64,000 nucleotides of DNA from Chitinophaga sp. H8 (GCF_040567655.1 NZ_JBEXAC010000002.1:2542001-2606000), one strand, 5' to 3'; numbered from the stretch's first letter, positions 1-9,581 are shown. Notes: generated by a model not told the origin, from the sequence alone. Made by a program: numbers and translations.

Positions 1-206
1 CATAAATTGCTGGAAAACCCGTAACAATACTTGGTGTTCTTGTTGTTGTCGAACAACTTGTCATAGTCCTCCTCCAGCTTTTCGGGACTATACTGCGCTT
101 TCTTTTTACCCCCGTTATTGGTGATGTCAGTTGTTTGCGCCGATAAAATTGGGGCATAGCTAACGCATAGGATTACCAGTAATCCTTTTAACAGATTCTT
201 TTTCAT
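1..206 (-). CDS. Secreted protein, N-terminal part only (runs off the left edge)
   Basis: The ATG at 204-206 opens a reading frame that stays open to the window edge. The first 23 residues form a signal peptide ending in LSAQ. The mature part starts with a polar stretch rich in N, G and K, then reads EEDYDKLFDNNKNTKYC, which resembles the start of F5/8 type C (discoidin) carbohydrate-binding domains (a DNNxxTK followed by Cys). It begins 37 bp after the SusC-type receptor and is probably in its transcription unit. A SusD lipoprotein would be expected in this place, but there is no lipobox at the signal-peptide end and no SusD-like start. The function beyond secretion and possible sugar binding cannot be seen. 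Confidence 0.7.
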   Translation of the reverse strand, partial: MKKNLLKGLLVILCVSYAPILSAQTTDITNNGGKKKAQYSPEKLEEDYDKLFDNNKNTKYCYGFSSNL

Positions 207-243
207 AAGTGGACTTAATTGATGTTTGGCTGTTTAAAAAAAT

Positions 244-3200
244 TTAGAATGAGAAATTTACACCAGTCGTAAAAGTGCGCATCTGCGGATAATAGTATCC
301 TACTCCGCTTTCGGCTTCGGGATCAAATTCTGTGAATGGACTCCAGGTGAATAGGTTTGCACCAGCTACGTATAAACGTAATTTTTTGTTATGCTGTTTG
401 AACCATGACGCATTAAAAGTGTATCCTATGTTCACTGCTTTTAGCCGCAGGTAAGCCGTATTCCTGAGCCAGAAGCTGGAATACCTGTTATTGTTAAAGC
501 TGGCATCAATCGTAGCACGGGGATATTTTGCGGTAGTATGCTGAGGTGACCAGGCCCCCTCCGACAGGTATTGGAAGGAGTTGTATTGCCCTCCTCTGAA
601 AAGCGTAATAGCCTCCATACTCAATATTAACGACCGCTGTGCAGCTCCCTGGAACAGGAAATCCATATCAAAGTTCTTCCAGCGCAGCCCGCCGGAAATA
701 CCATAGATGATCTGCGGCAGTACATCGTAATTGCTGATTACAGCCTGGTCCTGATCGGTAATCTCGCCATCTCCGTTTACATCTGCATACTTAATATCAC
801 CGGGTACCTGCTGCTGGCCAAATTGTTTGCCTCCATACCACTTGTTTATTTCCTCTTCCGACTGGAAGAGCCCTAAGGCATGGTAGCCGGTAGTAAAGCC
901 TAAAGGCCGGCCTAATCTTTTTTCCCAGGCATTCCCATTTTCCGGATCATCGATCTTCGTAATCCGGTTGGCCGAAAAAGTTCCCTGCACACTGATATCA
1001 TATTGTACGGCATGCGCCTGGCCGGCATGTCGCAGTACAAATTCCAGCCCGTTGCTTTTCATCGCGGCATAATTCTCTTTGGGCAGTTTCCTGCCAAATG
1101 TAGCAGGTACAGAACTGGCCCGGTCCCATAACATATCGCTGGTGGTACGCAGAAAGTAGTCAAAGGTTATTTCCAGCAGACCGTTTAAGATAGTAGCATC
1201 CAGCCCGAAGTTGGTGGTGTGGAGCTTTTCCCAGGTAATGTTGGGATTGGCATACACACCATTGTTCAAAACAACCGTAGGCTGGTTGTCAATAACAGGG
1301 GCATAAAATGGCGGAAAAGTACCGGGTACCTGCCCCTGTGAAAAAGTATATTCATCCAGGTATTGAAAAGCATTCACGTTATCATTGCCTGTTACCCCGG
1401 TAGAGGCCCGCAGTTTCAGGTCATTGATAAAACCGGCACCTTTCAGGAAAGGTTCTTCAGATAAGCGCCATCCCGCAGAAACGGAGGGGAACAATCCCCA
1501 GCGTTTGCCCGGCGGAAACTTATAAGAACCATCATACCGCATGGTAGCATTTAGCAGGTACCTGGTGTTATAGGCGTAATTGAATATGCCTACAAATGAT
1601 TTCCTCGCATCATCTACGGCAGATTTTCCATCTACGGCCTGTTGGTCTACTCCACTTGCATAAAAATCATCCCGTTGATTGGTAGGGAACTGTTGTCTGC
1701 TGGCGTTAAAGTAATGACTGTGCTGTTCGATCCTTTCGTACAAGGCCAGGCCACTCAGTTCGTGTTTGCCAATAGTCCGGGTATAGTTAAGCGAAATATT
1801 GGCGGTGGTGTTGGTAAACTGCTTGAGTTCCTGAAACAGGGACGTGGTGGTGAGTCCGCTGATACCAATGGTTCTGGAACCGGTGATGTTTCCCTGCGGG
1901 TCTTCACTGTACAGAAGATAAGGTGTGCGCCATAATTTTTGGAAGTACTGTCTTCTGACCACTGCGGCCGTACCTTTTAGGGATAACCCTTCGGTAATAA
2001 ATGGCAGCTGTTGTTCAAAGAAGAGGGTCCCCTGAAATATTTCATCCTGTTGTTTGTTGCTGCCGCTTTGTGTGATATCTGCGATCGGATGTGGTACCAT
2101 CAGATCGTTGTATCTGCCGCTGGGAGTATAGGCCGCAAGCGTAGGAGGTGTTTGTACGGTATGTTCAAAAATAGTGTAGGCGTCCAGGCCCGCCGCTTTG
2201 GTAATGCTGCGCCTTGCTTCCAGGTTGAGACCGATATTGAGTGTTGCATTTATTTTGGCATCTACATTGGACCGCAGGTTAAAGCGCTTATAGTTATAAG
2301 CATCCCATAATCCCTGCTGGTTCACATAACCCAGTACCGCAAAATACCTGATCTGTTCGGAGCCACCCCGGACAGCGATATTGTGTTGTGACAAAGCTCC
2401 TTTCCCGGAAAAGTTCTCCTGCCACCAATCCGTACCTACCTTCCCTGATTTAAAATCCGCCAGTTGCTGCGGGGAATAGAACCTGCTGGCCTGGGTAGGA
2501 TTGCCGGGATCATATCCCGCATTTAAAGCCGCCTGATTACGGGTGATGGCATAGGTATAGGGATTCATCAGGCTGGGATATTTAGTAGGACTTTCTGTGC
2601 CGGTAAATCCGTTGTAGGTCATAACGGGTTTACCTACTTTTCCTCTTTTGGTGGTAATCAGTATTACGCCACCTGCCGCCCTGGCGCCGTATGCAGCAGT
2701 AGCTGCGGCATCTTTCAGTACGGAGATATTTTCCACTTCTTCCGGGTTGATACTACCATAATCGTCGTTCCGGACAATGCCATCTATCACTACTAACGGA
2801 CCGGGTTCATTTAAAGAAACCTTTCCTCTTATCCGGAGATAGGCCCCGCTTCCAGGTCGGCCACTGGTGGTAGCGGCCAGTATGCCAGGCACTCTGCCAG
2901 CCAGCGTGTTGGAAATATTGGCTGTAGGTGTTTTTTGTAATTCCATCCCTGATATGGTAGCAATGGAGCTGATGATATTACCTTTCTGCTGTGTATTATA
3001 TCCCACCACTACTATCTGGTTCAGTGATTTTGTATCTGCTGTTAAAACAATATTTAAGAAGTCGCTGTGATGTTTGCTGATACCTGTTTCCTGTAAAGCA
3101 TAGCCCAGCATCCTTATCTGCAGTTCTGCCGGTGCCTGCACCTGATGGAGGGTGAATATTCCTATGGTATCTGTTGTAGCACCTTTGGCTGTACCTTTTA

Positions 3201-3672
3201 CAATAACAGCAGCACCTGGTAAGGGCATTCCTTTTTCGTTCAAAACTTTTCCCTGTACGGTGAGCAGATTGCTGGTAGTAGTACCTGTTATATTTTCCCG
3301 TTCCACTTTCTTTTTCATGATGCCGATGCTGTTGCCGGTTATCTGATAAGTAAATGGTGTATTGCTGAGCAATAGCTCCAGTGTTGCTTCCAGGGTACGG
3401 GTGCCCGCTGCCAGGTGCTGGTGCTGATAAGCACTCAGTTGCGTTTCCACATACGCAAACCGGAAGCTGGTTTGCTGTTCTATCTGTTGGAATGCAGCTA
3501 CCAGCGGCTCATCCTTCAGGCTAATAGCCACCATTGTATGCTTGATGTTTTGCCCATTTCCCTGTAGCGCCAACAGTAAATTGACGGAGAGAAAAAGAAT
3601 GGTAAGGACAAGGGATCCGGCTCGCATAATAAACAAGACATTTTCGTGAGCGCTCACGGTGGAATAAGGCAT
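244..3672 (-). CDS. SusC/RagA-family TonB-linked outer membrane receptor with N-terminal STN domain
   Basis: This is an outer membrane beta-barrel that imports a ligand with TonB energy. In order it has a signal segment, an STN (secretin/TonB short N-terminal) domain at about residues 45-105 that talks to a FecR protein, a carboxypeptidase-D-like repeat at about 135-220 (VQGKVLNEKGMPLPGA), a plug domain ending in the Bacteroidota motif GARAAGGVILITTKRGK, and a barrel ending in Phe. At 1142 residues it has the usual length for STN-bearing SusC proteins. The FecR and sigma-factor genes directly upstream fit the STN domain and suggest ligand-induced expression. ATG at 3672 has a GGAG eleven bases upstream, while ATG at 3627 would put the hydrophobic signal at the very N-terminus, so the start is uncertain. 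The ligand is unknown. Confidence 0.93.
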   Translation of the reverse strand: MPYSTVSAHENVLFIMRAGSLVLTILFLSVNLLLALQGNGQNIKHTMVAISLKDEPLVAAFQQIEQQTSFRFAYVETQLSAYQHQHLAAGTRTLEATLELLLSNTPFTYQITGNSIGIMKKKVERENITGTTTSNLLTVQGKVLNEKGMPLPGAAVIVKGTAKGATTDTIGIFTLHQVQAPAELQIRMLGYALQETGISKHHSDFLNIVLTADTKSLNQIVVVGYNTQQKGNIISSIATISGMELQKTPTANISNTLAGRVPGILAATTSGRPGSGAYLRIRGKVSLNEPGPLVVIDGIVRNDDYGSINPEEVENISVLKDAAATAAYGARAAGGVILITTKRGKVGKPVMTYNGFTGTESPTKYPSLMNPYTYAITRNQAALNAGYDPGNPTQASRFYSPQQLADFKSGKVGTDWWQENFSGKGALSQHNIAVRGGSEQIRYFAVLGYVNQQGLWDAYNYKRFNLRSNVDAKINATLNIGLNLEARRSITKAAGLDAYTIFEHTVQTPPTLAAYTPSGRYNDLMVPHPIADITQSGSNKQQDEIFQGTLFFEQQLPFITEGLSLKGTAAVVRRQYFQKLWRTPYLLYSEDPQGNITGSRTIGISGLTTTSLFQELKQFTNTTANISLNYTRTIGKHELSGLALYERIEQHSHYFNASRQQFPTNQRDDFYASGVDQQAVDGKSAVDDARKSFVGIFNYAYNTRYLLNATMRYDGSYKFPPGKRWGLFPSVSAGWRLSEEPFLKGAGFINDLKLRASTGVTGNDNVNAFQYLDEYTFSQGQVPGTFPPFYAPVIDNQPTVVLNNGVYANPNITWEKLHTTNFGLDATILNGLLEITFDYFLRTTSDMLWDRASSVPATFGRKLPKENYAAMKSNGLEFVLRHAGQAHAVQYDISVQGTFSANRITKIDDPENGNAWEKRLGRPLGFTTGYHALGLFQSEEEINKWYGGKQFGQQQVPGDIKYADVNGDGEITDQDQAVISNYDVLPQIIYGISGGLRWKNFDMDFLFQGAAQRSLILSMEAITLFRGGQYNSFQYLSEGAWSPQHTTAKYPRATIDASFNNNRYSSFWLRNTAYLRLKAVNIGYTFNASWFKQHNKKLRLYVAGANLFTWSPFTEFDPEAESGVGYYYPQMRTFTTGVNFSF

Positions 3673-3746
3673 AGTAATGCCACTCCGTAATGAAAAATTT
3701 CATAACTTGATTAAGTTTTAAAGAGTTCTGATTGTTTAAAACGCCG

Positions 3747-3781
3747 GGCTACGCTGATCTGCAGTCAGTGTAGCCTTTTTT
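3747..3781. terminator. Hairpin between fecR-like gene and susC-like gene
   Basis: An 11-bp stem (GGCTACGCTGA at 3747-3757 with TCAGTGTAGCC at 3765-3775, one G-T pair) has a 7-base loop. On the plus strand it is followed by six T. On the minus strand, the direction of the FecR gene, it is followed by CCGGCGTTTT. It may end or attenuate transcription after FecR, leaving the receptor gene partly under its own promoter. Confidence 0.55.
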
Positions 3782-3792
3782 ATGTTTATACA

Positions 3793-4824
3793 CTATTCGT
3801 TTCCGGTACAGCCTTTTCCTTCAATCCAGATGGTATCGTTTTCCTTTTTCCATTCTGTATCAGTTACACCGGTGATGATGTTTAATACCTGTTCCAGTCC
3901 GTTATTGCTGAAGAAAGTACCTGTAAAGCGGCAATGCTGCAAGGCATCATTGCGGAACAGGATTTTTGTATTATAATGATCGCTCAGGATCATCATAGCT
4001 GCTTCCAGGGTGATGTTTTTAAAGAAAAGGTCCTGCCTGGTCCATGCGATCACTTCCCGGCCGTTTACCACCTGCTGTGTAGCCTGCCCGGATGCTTTGC
4101 TGACCACCATCTGGTCGTTTTCAAGCAGGGTGCCCAGCTCTTTTTTATCATCAGACACCCGGACTTTACCATTAGTAACGGTTACCGCAAAATCAGGATC
4201 ATCCAGCTGTGCTTTTATATTGAATCTGGTACCCAGTACCGTAGTCACAAACCTGCCGGTGTGTACAATAAAAGGTTTGTGAGCCTGTTTGCGGACCTCA
4301 AAGTAAGCTTCTCCTGTCAGGTATACATCCCGGCTGTTGCCCGAAAAAACAGGCGGAAAATCCAGTTTGCTGTCATTGTTCAGGATTACCGTAGAGCCAT
4401 CGGGCAAACTGATCACCTGGTGTACCCGTGCTTTCTTTTCAGTTACTGCTACCTGTTGAGGAGGTGGTGATACCTGCCGTCCCCATTGCCACCACCCCAA
4501 TGCCAGGCAAATGAGTAATACCGCTGCTGCCTGCCATAGTCTGACCAGTGGTCTGCTGGTCTTTTGATGCAGCATTTTGTAATTGATCTCTTGTGCTGCA
4601 GCTCTTTCAAAGATGCTGGCATAGATTTTTTCCTTATCTGCTTTCCGGGAAGGCTGATAGGCTGGTGGCATCTTGTCCCAGAGCGCCATCATTTCCCCGC
4701 TGATGAGGTCATTTTCGGAAAGCTGGGACATGAGTTGCCAGAATTCTTCCAATTCCTTTTTATTGCAGGTATTCTGTAAATATTTCTCAAACAGGTATTT
4801 TAACCTGATAGGATTAGACGACAT
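3793..4824 (-). CDS. FecR-family anti-sigma factor
   Basis: This inner membrane protein should hold the neighbouring ECF sigma factor and release it when the STN domain of the receptor signals. Counted from the chosen start (MSSNPIRLKYLFEKYL), the cytoplasmic N-terminal domain occupies about residues 1-85, one membrane helix follows (LWQAAAVLLICLALGWW), and the FecR domain lies in the periplasm (the SLPDGSTVILNNDSKLDFP and YLTGEAYFEV motifs are typical). A DUF4974-type C-terminal domain follows. The frame is open to 4929, but the extra N-terminal stretch is hydrophobic and unlike the family, so ATG at 4824 is preferred. The gene sits 82 bp after the sigma-factor gene. Confidence 0.9.
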   Translation of the reverse strand: MSSNPIRLKYLFEKYLQNTCNKKELEEFWQLMSQLSENDLISGEMMALWDKMPPAYQPSRKADKEKIYASIFERAAAQEINYKMLHQKTSRPLVRLWQAAAVLLICLALGWWQWGRQVSPPPQQVAVTEKKARVHQVISLPDGSTVILNNDSKLDFPPVFSGNSRDVYLTGEAYFEVRKQAHKPFIVHTGRFVTTVLGTRFNIKAQLDDPDFAVTVTNGKVRVSDDKKELGTLLENDQMVVSKASGQATQQVVNGREVIAWTRQDLFFKNITLEAAMMILSDHYNTKILFRNDALQHCRFTGTFFSNNGLEQVLNIITGVTDTEWKKENDTIWIEGKGCTGNE

Positions 4825-4906
4825 ACCTTTAAGACTGCTGAAATAAGGGGGTAGTACTATTGGCAGTAAAAAAATAATTGAAAAATAAATGAGGGAGGGG
4901 GGAGGT

Positions 4907-5500
4907 TTACAGTTTAAACAGCACACCAAGGGCGATGAGCGGCTCTATATCATTATGCCTGAGATAATGACGGATGGTTTTTAAAGCCTCTGCCATGCTA
5001 TTGCGCACGGTGTTCCTGGAGAGATTGAGCTGCCGGGCTATCTGATCATGTGTTAGGCCTTCTTCCCGGCTGAGGGTAAATATAAGGCGGCGCTGTGGCG
5101 ATAATTGCTGAATAGCCTGATGTAAGATATTCCGCGATTCATTATCCAGCAGCAGCTGATCTGCGCCAATAGCAGTTTCATTTACCATTTTATCGGCGAT
5201 CACCCGCTTCAGCTGGGCATCTCTGCTGGCGATCTTAAAAAAGTCCATGGCTTTGTTATAAGCCACTTTACGCAGAAAACCATCCAGGTGCTGGATGTCT
5301 TGCAGCAACTCCCGGCCGGTCCATAATTTCAGGAAAATGTCTATGACAATCTCTTCCGTAATCTCCCTGGATTTGATGATGCTCATCAGGTAGTTGTATA
5401 ACTTTTCCCAGTAAAGATCATAGAAGGCCCTGAACGCAGGCTCGTTTCCCTCTGCTATCAATGATAACAGTGCTCTTTCGTTATCTGTAGGAATACGCAA
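4907..5500 (-). CDS. ECF RNA polymerase sigma-70 factor
   Basis: This 197-residue protein has sigma region 2 in the N-terminal half (FRAFYDLYWEKLYNYLM, then ITEEIVIDIFLKLW) and a region 4 helix-turn-helix in the C-terminal half (LSPQRRLIFTLSREEGLTHDQIARQLNLSRNTVRN). This is the form of Bacteroidota ECF factors linked to FecR and SusC genes. The only suitable start codon is TTG at 5500, because an in-frame TAA lies four codons upstream and no ATG is nearby. A good promoter ends about 25 bp upstream of it. It probably directs transcription of the receptor unit. Confidence 0.9.
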   Translation of the reverse strand: MRIPTDNERALLSLIAEGNEPAFRAFYDLYWEKLYNYLMSIIKSREITEEIVIDIFLKLWTGRELLQDIQHLDGFLRKVAYNKAMDFFKIASRDAQLKRVIADKMVNETAIGADQLLLDNESRNILHQAIQQLSPQRRLIFTLSREEGLTHDQIARQLNLSRNTVRNSMAEALKTIRHYLRHNDIEPLIALGVLFKL

Positions 5501-5524
5501 CGCGTGATTTTAGTTGATACCAGC

Positions 5525-5553
5525 CAAAATTACTATTTAAACGAAAGAATCAA
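5525..5553 (-). promoter_or_regulatory. Bacteroidota-type promoter of the sigma-factor gene
   Basis: On the minus strand a TTG (plus positions 5551-5553) is followed after 18 bases by TAATTTTG (5525-5532). This matches the -33/-7 arrangement TTG-N(17-23)-TAnnTTTG. Transcription would start about 18 bases before the TTG start codon at 5500. Confidence 0.6.
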
Positions 5554-5581
5554 ACAAAAATATTTAGGTGGCGTAATGCGG

Positions 5582-7963
5582 CTATTCAGTCCGTAATCTG
5601 TTTATCGGATTGGCATTGGCAGCCCGGAATACTTTTGTTCCGATGATAGCACTACAACAAAGCAGTACGATCAGGAAGGTGCCTATGTAGGGTATCGGCC
5701 CCGCCTCCTGATGATATTTATAAATAACCTGGAAAATAAACCTGTTTGTAAACAGGTAACCTAAAGCAGCGCCAAGCGTAAATGCAATCAGGAGAATGCG
5801 GATGAATTCCCGGTTTACTAATCCTATAATTTGTAGTACAGAAGCACCCAATACTTTGCGGATACCTATTTCTTTGCTCCGGTAGTCTATGTTCAGGGAT
5901 ATTTGTGCAAACAAGCCGGAGGCAGACAAAAGCAAGGTAACGATTGCCAGAAAAAATGCGATAGATTTAAATGCCTGGGTCATCCGGACCTCCTTTTCAA
6001 TTACATCTGATTGTAAATATCCGCGGTAGGGTACATTGGGGGCTGCCTCATGCCACGCTGTCTGCAGGTATTTAGTGACCTGCGATAATTTATCTTCGGC
6101 TGCCCGAACCACTATAAACCTGTATTCATCCGGTTTAGCCATCCGCAGCACACAAGGAGGTACAAGATCGTGCAAGCCATATTCTTTGTAATCTTTCACA
6201 ACGCCAACAATTGTGTAGCTGGTACTATCCAGTGTTACCCGCTGCCCCAGGGGATGCGTCAATGACAAGCGTTTCAGAAAGGTTTCATTGACCAGGATAG
6301 CTGCATCTGCATCCGTGGTATAAAAGTGACGCCCCTGAATTAAACGGATCCCCATGGTATTAAGATAGGATTCCCCGCTGATATGAGCTACCTGCGTTTG
6401 TATTTGTGCATCTTCAGTTTTGGCGGTGAGGGTGTAGGTACCGCCACCAATTTGTTGCGCGCACCCGGCTACACTTTTAATGCCGGGATATTGCCGGATA
6501 GCCTGGCTAAAAACGCGGTACTCCTGCGGACTGTTAACAGCTACAACTGCCACTTCATTAATCGCATAACCAAAATCTGCTTTTTCCTGAAAGGATGCAT
6601 ACTGTGACATGGCAATGCCTACTACCAGTGCAAAACACGACAGACTGAATTGTGCGATCATCAGCAAACGTGTAAAACGGTTGGAAGCTGCAAAGGAAGT
6701 CTTGCCTTTAAGAATGCGTACCGGCTGAAAAGAACTGATGTATACAGCCGGATAGAGGCCGGAAAAGACAGCGCTCACAAAGGGAATCAATATCAGTAAT
6801 AACCAAAAACCATCATCCTGCCCATAGTCAGGCGAAAGATCAACGTTGGTGAGCTGCATAACTGTTGGCAACAGCAGGCGGACAAATAACATTGCCAATA
6901 TAGCTGCGAACAGACACAGTATAATGTTTTCGGTTAAGAATTGCCATATCAGTTGCCGTTTATAACCGCCTATTACTTTACGGATACCGATTTCTTTTAA
7001 CCGGCGACTGGAAAATGCGATGGAAATATTTGTGAAATTAAAACAGGTAATAATCAGAATAAACAGTGACATGATGGCCGGAACAATCACAAGCACCCCA
7101 CGGGGGTTGGGAGTTAACTGACTACCATATACGTATCCTGGCATGTCAATATCCGAACTAGCTGCCAGCGCTGAGAATGGTTGGAGCGAAAAACCTGCTA
7201 TGGGCCAATCTGTGTGGTTATGGTTATGAGGGGCAACATAAGCATTCAGGTTGGCGGTTACAAAACGTGCCTCCTGTGCCTCTTTTAATGCTACAAATGT
7301 GGTAATAAGACGCTGGTTAGCCCAGTCATCCGGAGCTACCTGCCCATGAATAAATCCATTTTCAAATGAGGTGATGATGTCAAACTGAATACTTGAATTG
7401 GCGGGTATCTTTTGCGTTACGGCTGCTACCGTATATAATCTGGATGTTCCTTCCTGGTCAATGATCGTCAGCGATTGGCCTACCGGCATTTGCTTAGGAA
7501 AGTATTTCTCTGCAAAAGCTGCGCTGATGATTACCTGATCCGGTTTGCTAAAGCCGGACAGGTTACCGGATTGGAGTGGAAAGGTGAAAAAATCAAACAA
7601 GGTTTTATCTGCGTAGTGAATATGCTCATCGAAAGTATTTTCCCCGGCTTTTACCACAACGGCCGCACTGCTGAGTCTGGCCATCTGCGCTATCCCTGTT
7701 TGTCCTTGCTGCATGGCCTGTGCTAGTGGTAAAGGTATCACTCCCCAGGGTTGCTTATTGCCATCCACCAGCCGTGTACTGTTTACCCGGTAAATATGTT
7801 CGGTATGTGTATGGTTTTGGTTGAAGCTGGCCCTGTAATTATAATTGAGGTAGGCCAGTATACAGCAGGCAATGGCAAAACCTAAACCTGCTATGTTGAG
7901 GATCACATAAATCTTGTTGCGCCAAAGAACACGGAAAGCTATCTTCAGGTAGTTCAGGAACAT
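5582..7963 (-). CDS. FtsX/MacB-type ABC transporter permease
   Basis: At 793 residues this is the long Bacteroidota form of the MacB-like permease. It has an N-terminal membrane helix (about 20-40), a periplasmic MacB_PCD domain, a first FtsX domain of three helices at about 280-430, a second helix (RLLMIAQFSLSCFALVVGIAM), a second periplasmic domain, and a second FtsX domain at the C-terminus. Each FtsX domain carries the KEIGIRKVIGG or KEIGIRKVLGA motif. No ATPase gene is beside it, so it must borrow one from elsewhere. Such proteins usually act in efflux or mechanotransmission across the envelope. The substrate is unknown. The gene appears to be transcribed alone. Confidence 0.9.
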   Translation of the reverse strand: MFLNYLKIAFRVLWRNKIYVILNIAGLGFAIACCILAYLNYNYRASFNQNHTHTEHIYRVNSTRLVDGNKQPWGVIPLPLAQAMQQGQTGIAQMARLSSAAVVVKAGENTFDEHIHYADKTLFDFFTFPLQSGNLSGFSKPDQVIISAAFAEKYFPKQMPVGQSLTIIDQEGTSRLYTVAAVTQKIPANSSIQFDIITSFENGFIHGQVAPDDWANQRLITTFVALKEAQEARFVTANLNAYVAPHNHNHTDWPIAGFSLQPFSALAASSDIDMPGYVYGSQLTPNPRGVLVIVPAIMSLFILIITCFNFTNISIAFSSRRLKEIGIRKVIGGYKRQLIWQFLTENIILCLFAAILAMLFVRLLLPTVMQLTNVDLSPDYGQDDGFWLLLILIPFVSAVFSGLYPAVYISSFQPVRILKGKTSFAASNRFTRLLMIAQFSLSCFALVVGIAMSQYASFQEKADFGYAINEVAVVAVNSPQEYRVFSQAIRQYPGIKSVAGCAQQIGGGTYTLTAKTEDAQIQTQVAHISGESYLNTMGIRLIQGRHFYTTDADAAILVNETFLKRLSLTHPLGQRVTLDSTSYTIVGVVKDYKEYGLHDLVPPCVLRMAKPDEYRFIVVRAAEDKLSQVTKYLQTAWHEAAPNVPYRGYLQSDVIEKEVRMTQAFKSIAFFLAIVTLLLSASGLFAQISLNIDYRSKEIGIRKVLGASVLQIIGLVNREFIRILLIAFTLGAALGYLFTNRFIFQVIYKYHQEAGPIPYIGTFLIVLLCCSAIIGTKVFRAANANPINRLRTE

Positions 7964-8142
7964 CTGGTAGATTTAAATTAAGTAGTGTTAAGCTGTCAGG
8001 TGCTATAATGCCAAACGGCGTTTTTAAAATCACGCCGGATATTTGCCAGTAAGCCAATTATCATACCACTTGGCCGGATACCCGCTGATGCCGGTGCAGT
8101 GGCCGTTTTTATACTTCAATGATGCTCATTTTAAAAGATATT

Positions 8143-8160
8143 ATGTCCGGATACGGACAT
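8143..8160. promoter_or_regulatory. Perfect palindrome upstream of the ABC permease gene
   Basis: ATGTCCG-GATA-CGGACAT has two perfect 7-base arms around a 4-base centre. It lies 180 bp upstream of the permease start. It could be an operator for a dimeric regulator, but no partner regulator is adjacent. Confidence 0.3.
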
Positions 8161-8226
8161 GAGGTGTTCGGTTTTAAGCGCAGGATATACCTGGCGGCAC
8201 CGGCCATACCTTCTTTTCTGTAATTT

Positions 8227-8279
8227 AAAAAAAGCAGGGGCCAACACAAAAGAGATGGTTACTTTTGGTCGGCCCCTGC
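8227..8279 (-). terminator. Rho-independent terminator of the PQQ-type dehydrogenase gene
   Basis: A 9-bp perfect stem (GCAGGGGCC at 8234-8242 and GGCCCCTGC at 8271-8279) is followed on the minus strand by seven T (plus 8227-8233). It lies 48 bp after the stop codon of the dehydrogenase gene. Confidence 0.75.
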
Positions 8280-8327
8280 CTGTTCCTGATAGGATACATT
8301 GTCTGTCAGACAATCATCCGCATCATA

Positions 8328-9581
8328 TTATTTCTTGGCAATCCGGTATAGCCTGCCCATATCTGTAACAGCATATAGTGCACCGTCTTTACCTTCTGTG
8401 ATATCGCGGAAACGTTGTTCTTCACCAGCCAGTAATCTTTCTTCTCCTACCACTTTATTATTTTCAATAATCAGGCGTGCAATGTGCATGCTGCTCAGCC
8501 CGCAGATGAACAGGTTATTTTTCCATTCCGGCATATTGCTGCCACTATAGAAGGTGATGCCGCTGGGAGAAAGCACCGGATCCCAGTAGTAAACCGGTTG
8601 TTCCAGTCCTGCTTTCTGCTGAATGCTATCGCCTACTTTCTGGCCGCTGTATTCAAGACCGTAGGTGATGATAGGCCAGCCATAGTTTTTACCTGGTTCT
8701 ATGCGGTTGAGTTCATCTCCACCCCTTGGACCAAATTCAGTTTCCCACAGGTCGCCGGTAACAGGGTTAATAGCAAGCCCCTGTACATTACGATGACCGT
8801 AAGAATAGAGTTCGGGCCTTGCATCCGTTTTACCCGCAAATGGATTGCCGGCAGCAGGCTGGCCATCTTTGGTGATCCGGATCACTTTACCTAAGGCAGA
8901 AGTGAGATCCTGTGCCTGTGGTCTTGTTTCCAGGTCTGAACGCTCTCCGGTGCTGATGATCAGATTGCCGTCCTTGTCGATCAGGATCCTGCCACCGTAG
9001 TGTAAGGTGCCTTTATAAGCAGGTGTAGCGCGGTATATCACGGTAGCACCTTCTATCTTTTTTTCATCTGCTGATAATTTTCCTTTAGCAACAGCTGTCA
9101 GATTACCTTCCGGGCGTTTTTCTGAAAATACCCAGTAGATCATCCGGTTGTTTCCAAAGTCGGGATCTACGCGGATACCCAGTAAACCTCCTTGTCCTTC
9201 GGGATTAACTGCGGGGATACCAGTGATCGCTTCGCCCACCTTTCCTTCCAGGGTAACGATCCGCATGGTACCTGCTTTTCTTTCCGTGATGATCAAACGG
9301 CCATCAGGCAAACTGGTAACGCCCCAGGGAAATTTAAGGGTGCTATCCAGCATCTTGTATTCATAGGGGGTAGCTGTTTTTACACCAGCTATCCTGGTCT
9401 GACCGGCAAATGCCGGCTGATAGTCTGTATTCGCCTTTTTGGTTTCTACAGGTGCAGCGGTGCTGTCAGCCGATTTTTCCGCATCAGCGCTTTTGGGAGC
9501 ACCTTGTCCGCAGGAAAATAACGTCAATGCGCTTCCTATGCAGATCGCGGTCAAAAAATGAGGGTTTAAATACTTATTCAT
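8328..9581 (-). CDS. PQQ-dependent sugar dehydrogenase (soluble aldose dehydrogenase family), lipoprotein
   Basis: The N-terminus is a lipoprotein signal with the lipobox Leu-Phe-Ser-Cys (Cys24), followed by a low-complexity linker rich in A, K, S and D. The rest is a six-bladed propeller of the GSDH/YliI family, shown by LPDGRLIITERKAGTMRI, LHYGGRILIDKDGNLIIS and the strongly conserved LWETEFGPRGGDELNRI with NYGWPIITYG. Family members oxidise aldoses with PQQ and calcium in the periplasm. A PQQ biosynthesis set is not in this window. The protein is probably anchored in a membrane facing the periplasm. Length (417) is normal, and the gene is monocistronic with its own terminator. Confidence 0.9.
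   Translation of the reverse strand: MNKYLNPHFLTAICIGSALTLFSCGQGAPKSADAEKSADSTAAPVETKKANTDYQPAFAGQTRIAGVKTATPYEYKMLDSTLKFPWGVTSLPDGRLIITERKAGTMRIVTLEGKVGEAITGIPAVNPEGQGGLLGIRVDPDFGNNRMIYWVFSEKRPEGNLTAVAKGKLSADEKKIEGATVIYRATPAYKGTLHYGGRILIDKDGNLIISTGERSDLETRPQAQDLTSALGKVIRITKDGQPAAGNPFAGKTDARPELYSYGHRNVQGLAINPVTGDLWETEFGPRGGDELNRIEPGKNYGWPIITYGLEYSGQKVGDSIQQKAGLEQPVYYWDPVLSPSGITFYSGSNMPEWKNNLFICGLSSMHIARLIIENNKVVGEERLLAGEEQRFRDITEGKDGALYAVTDMGRLYRIAKK

Larger units (their letters stand above)
7964..8327. other. Intergenic region with a palindrome and a terminator
   Basis: No credible gene is seen in these 364 bases. The region holds the upstream sequence of the ABC permease gene (start 7963), a palindrome at 8143-8160 and the terminator of the PQQ-type dehydrogenase gene at 8227-8279. 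The short open frames have no codon pattern or family resemblance. Confidence 0.6.
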
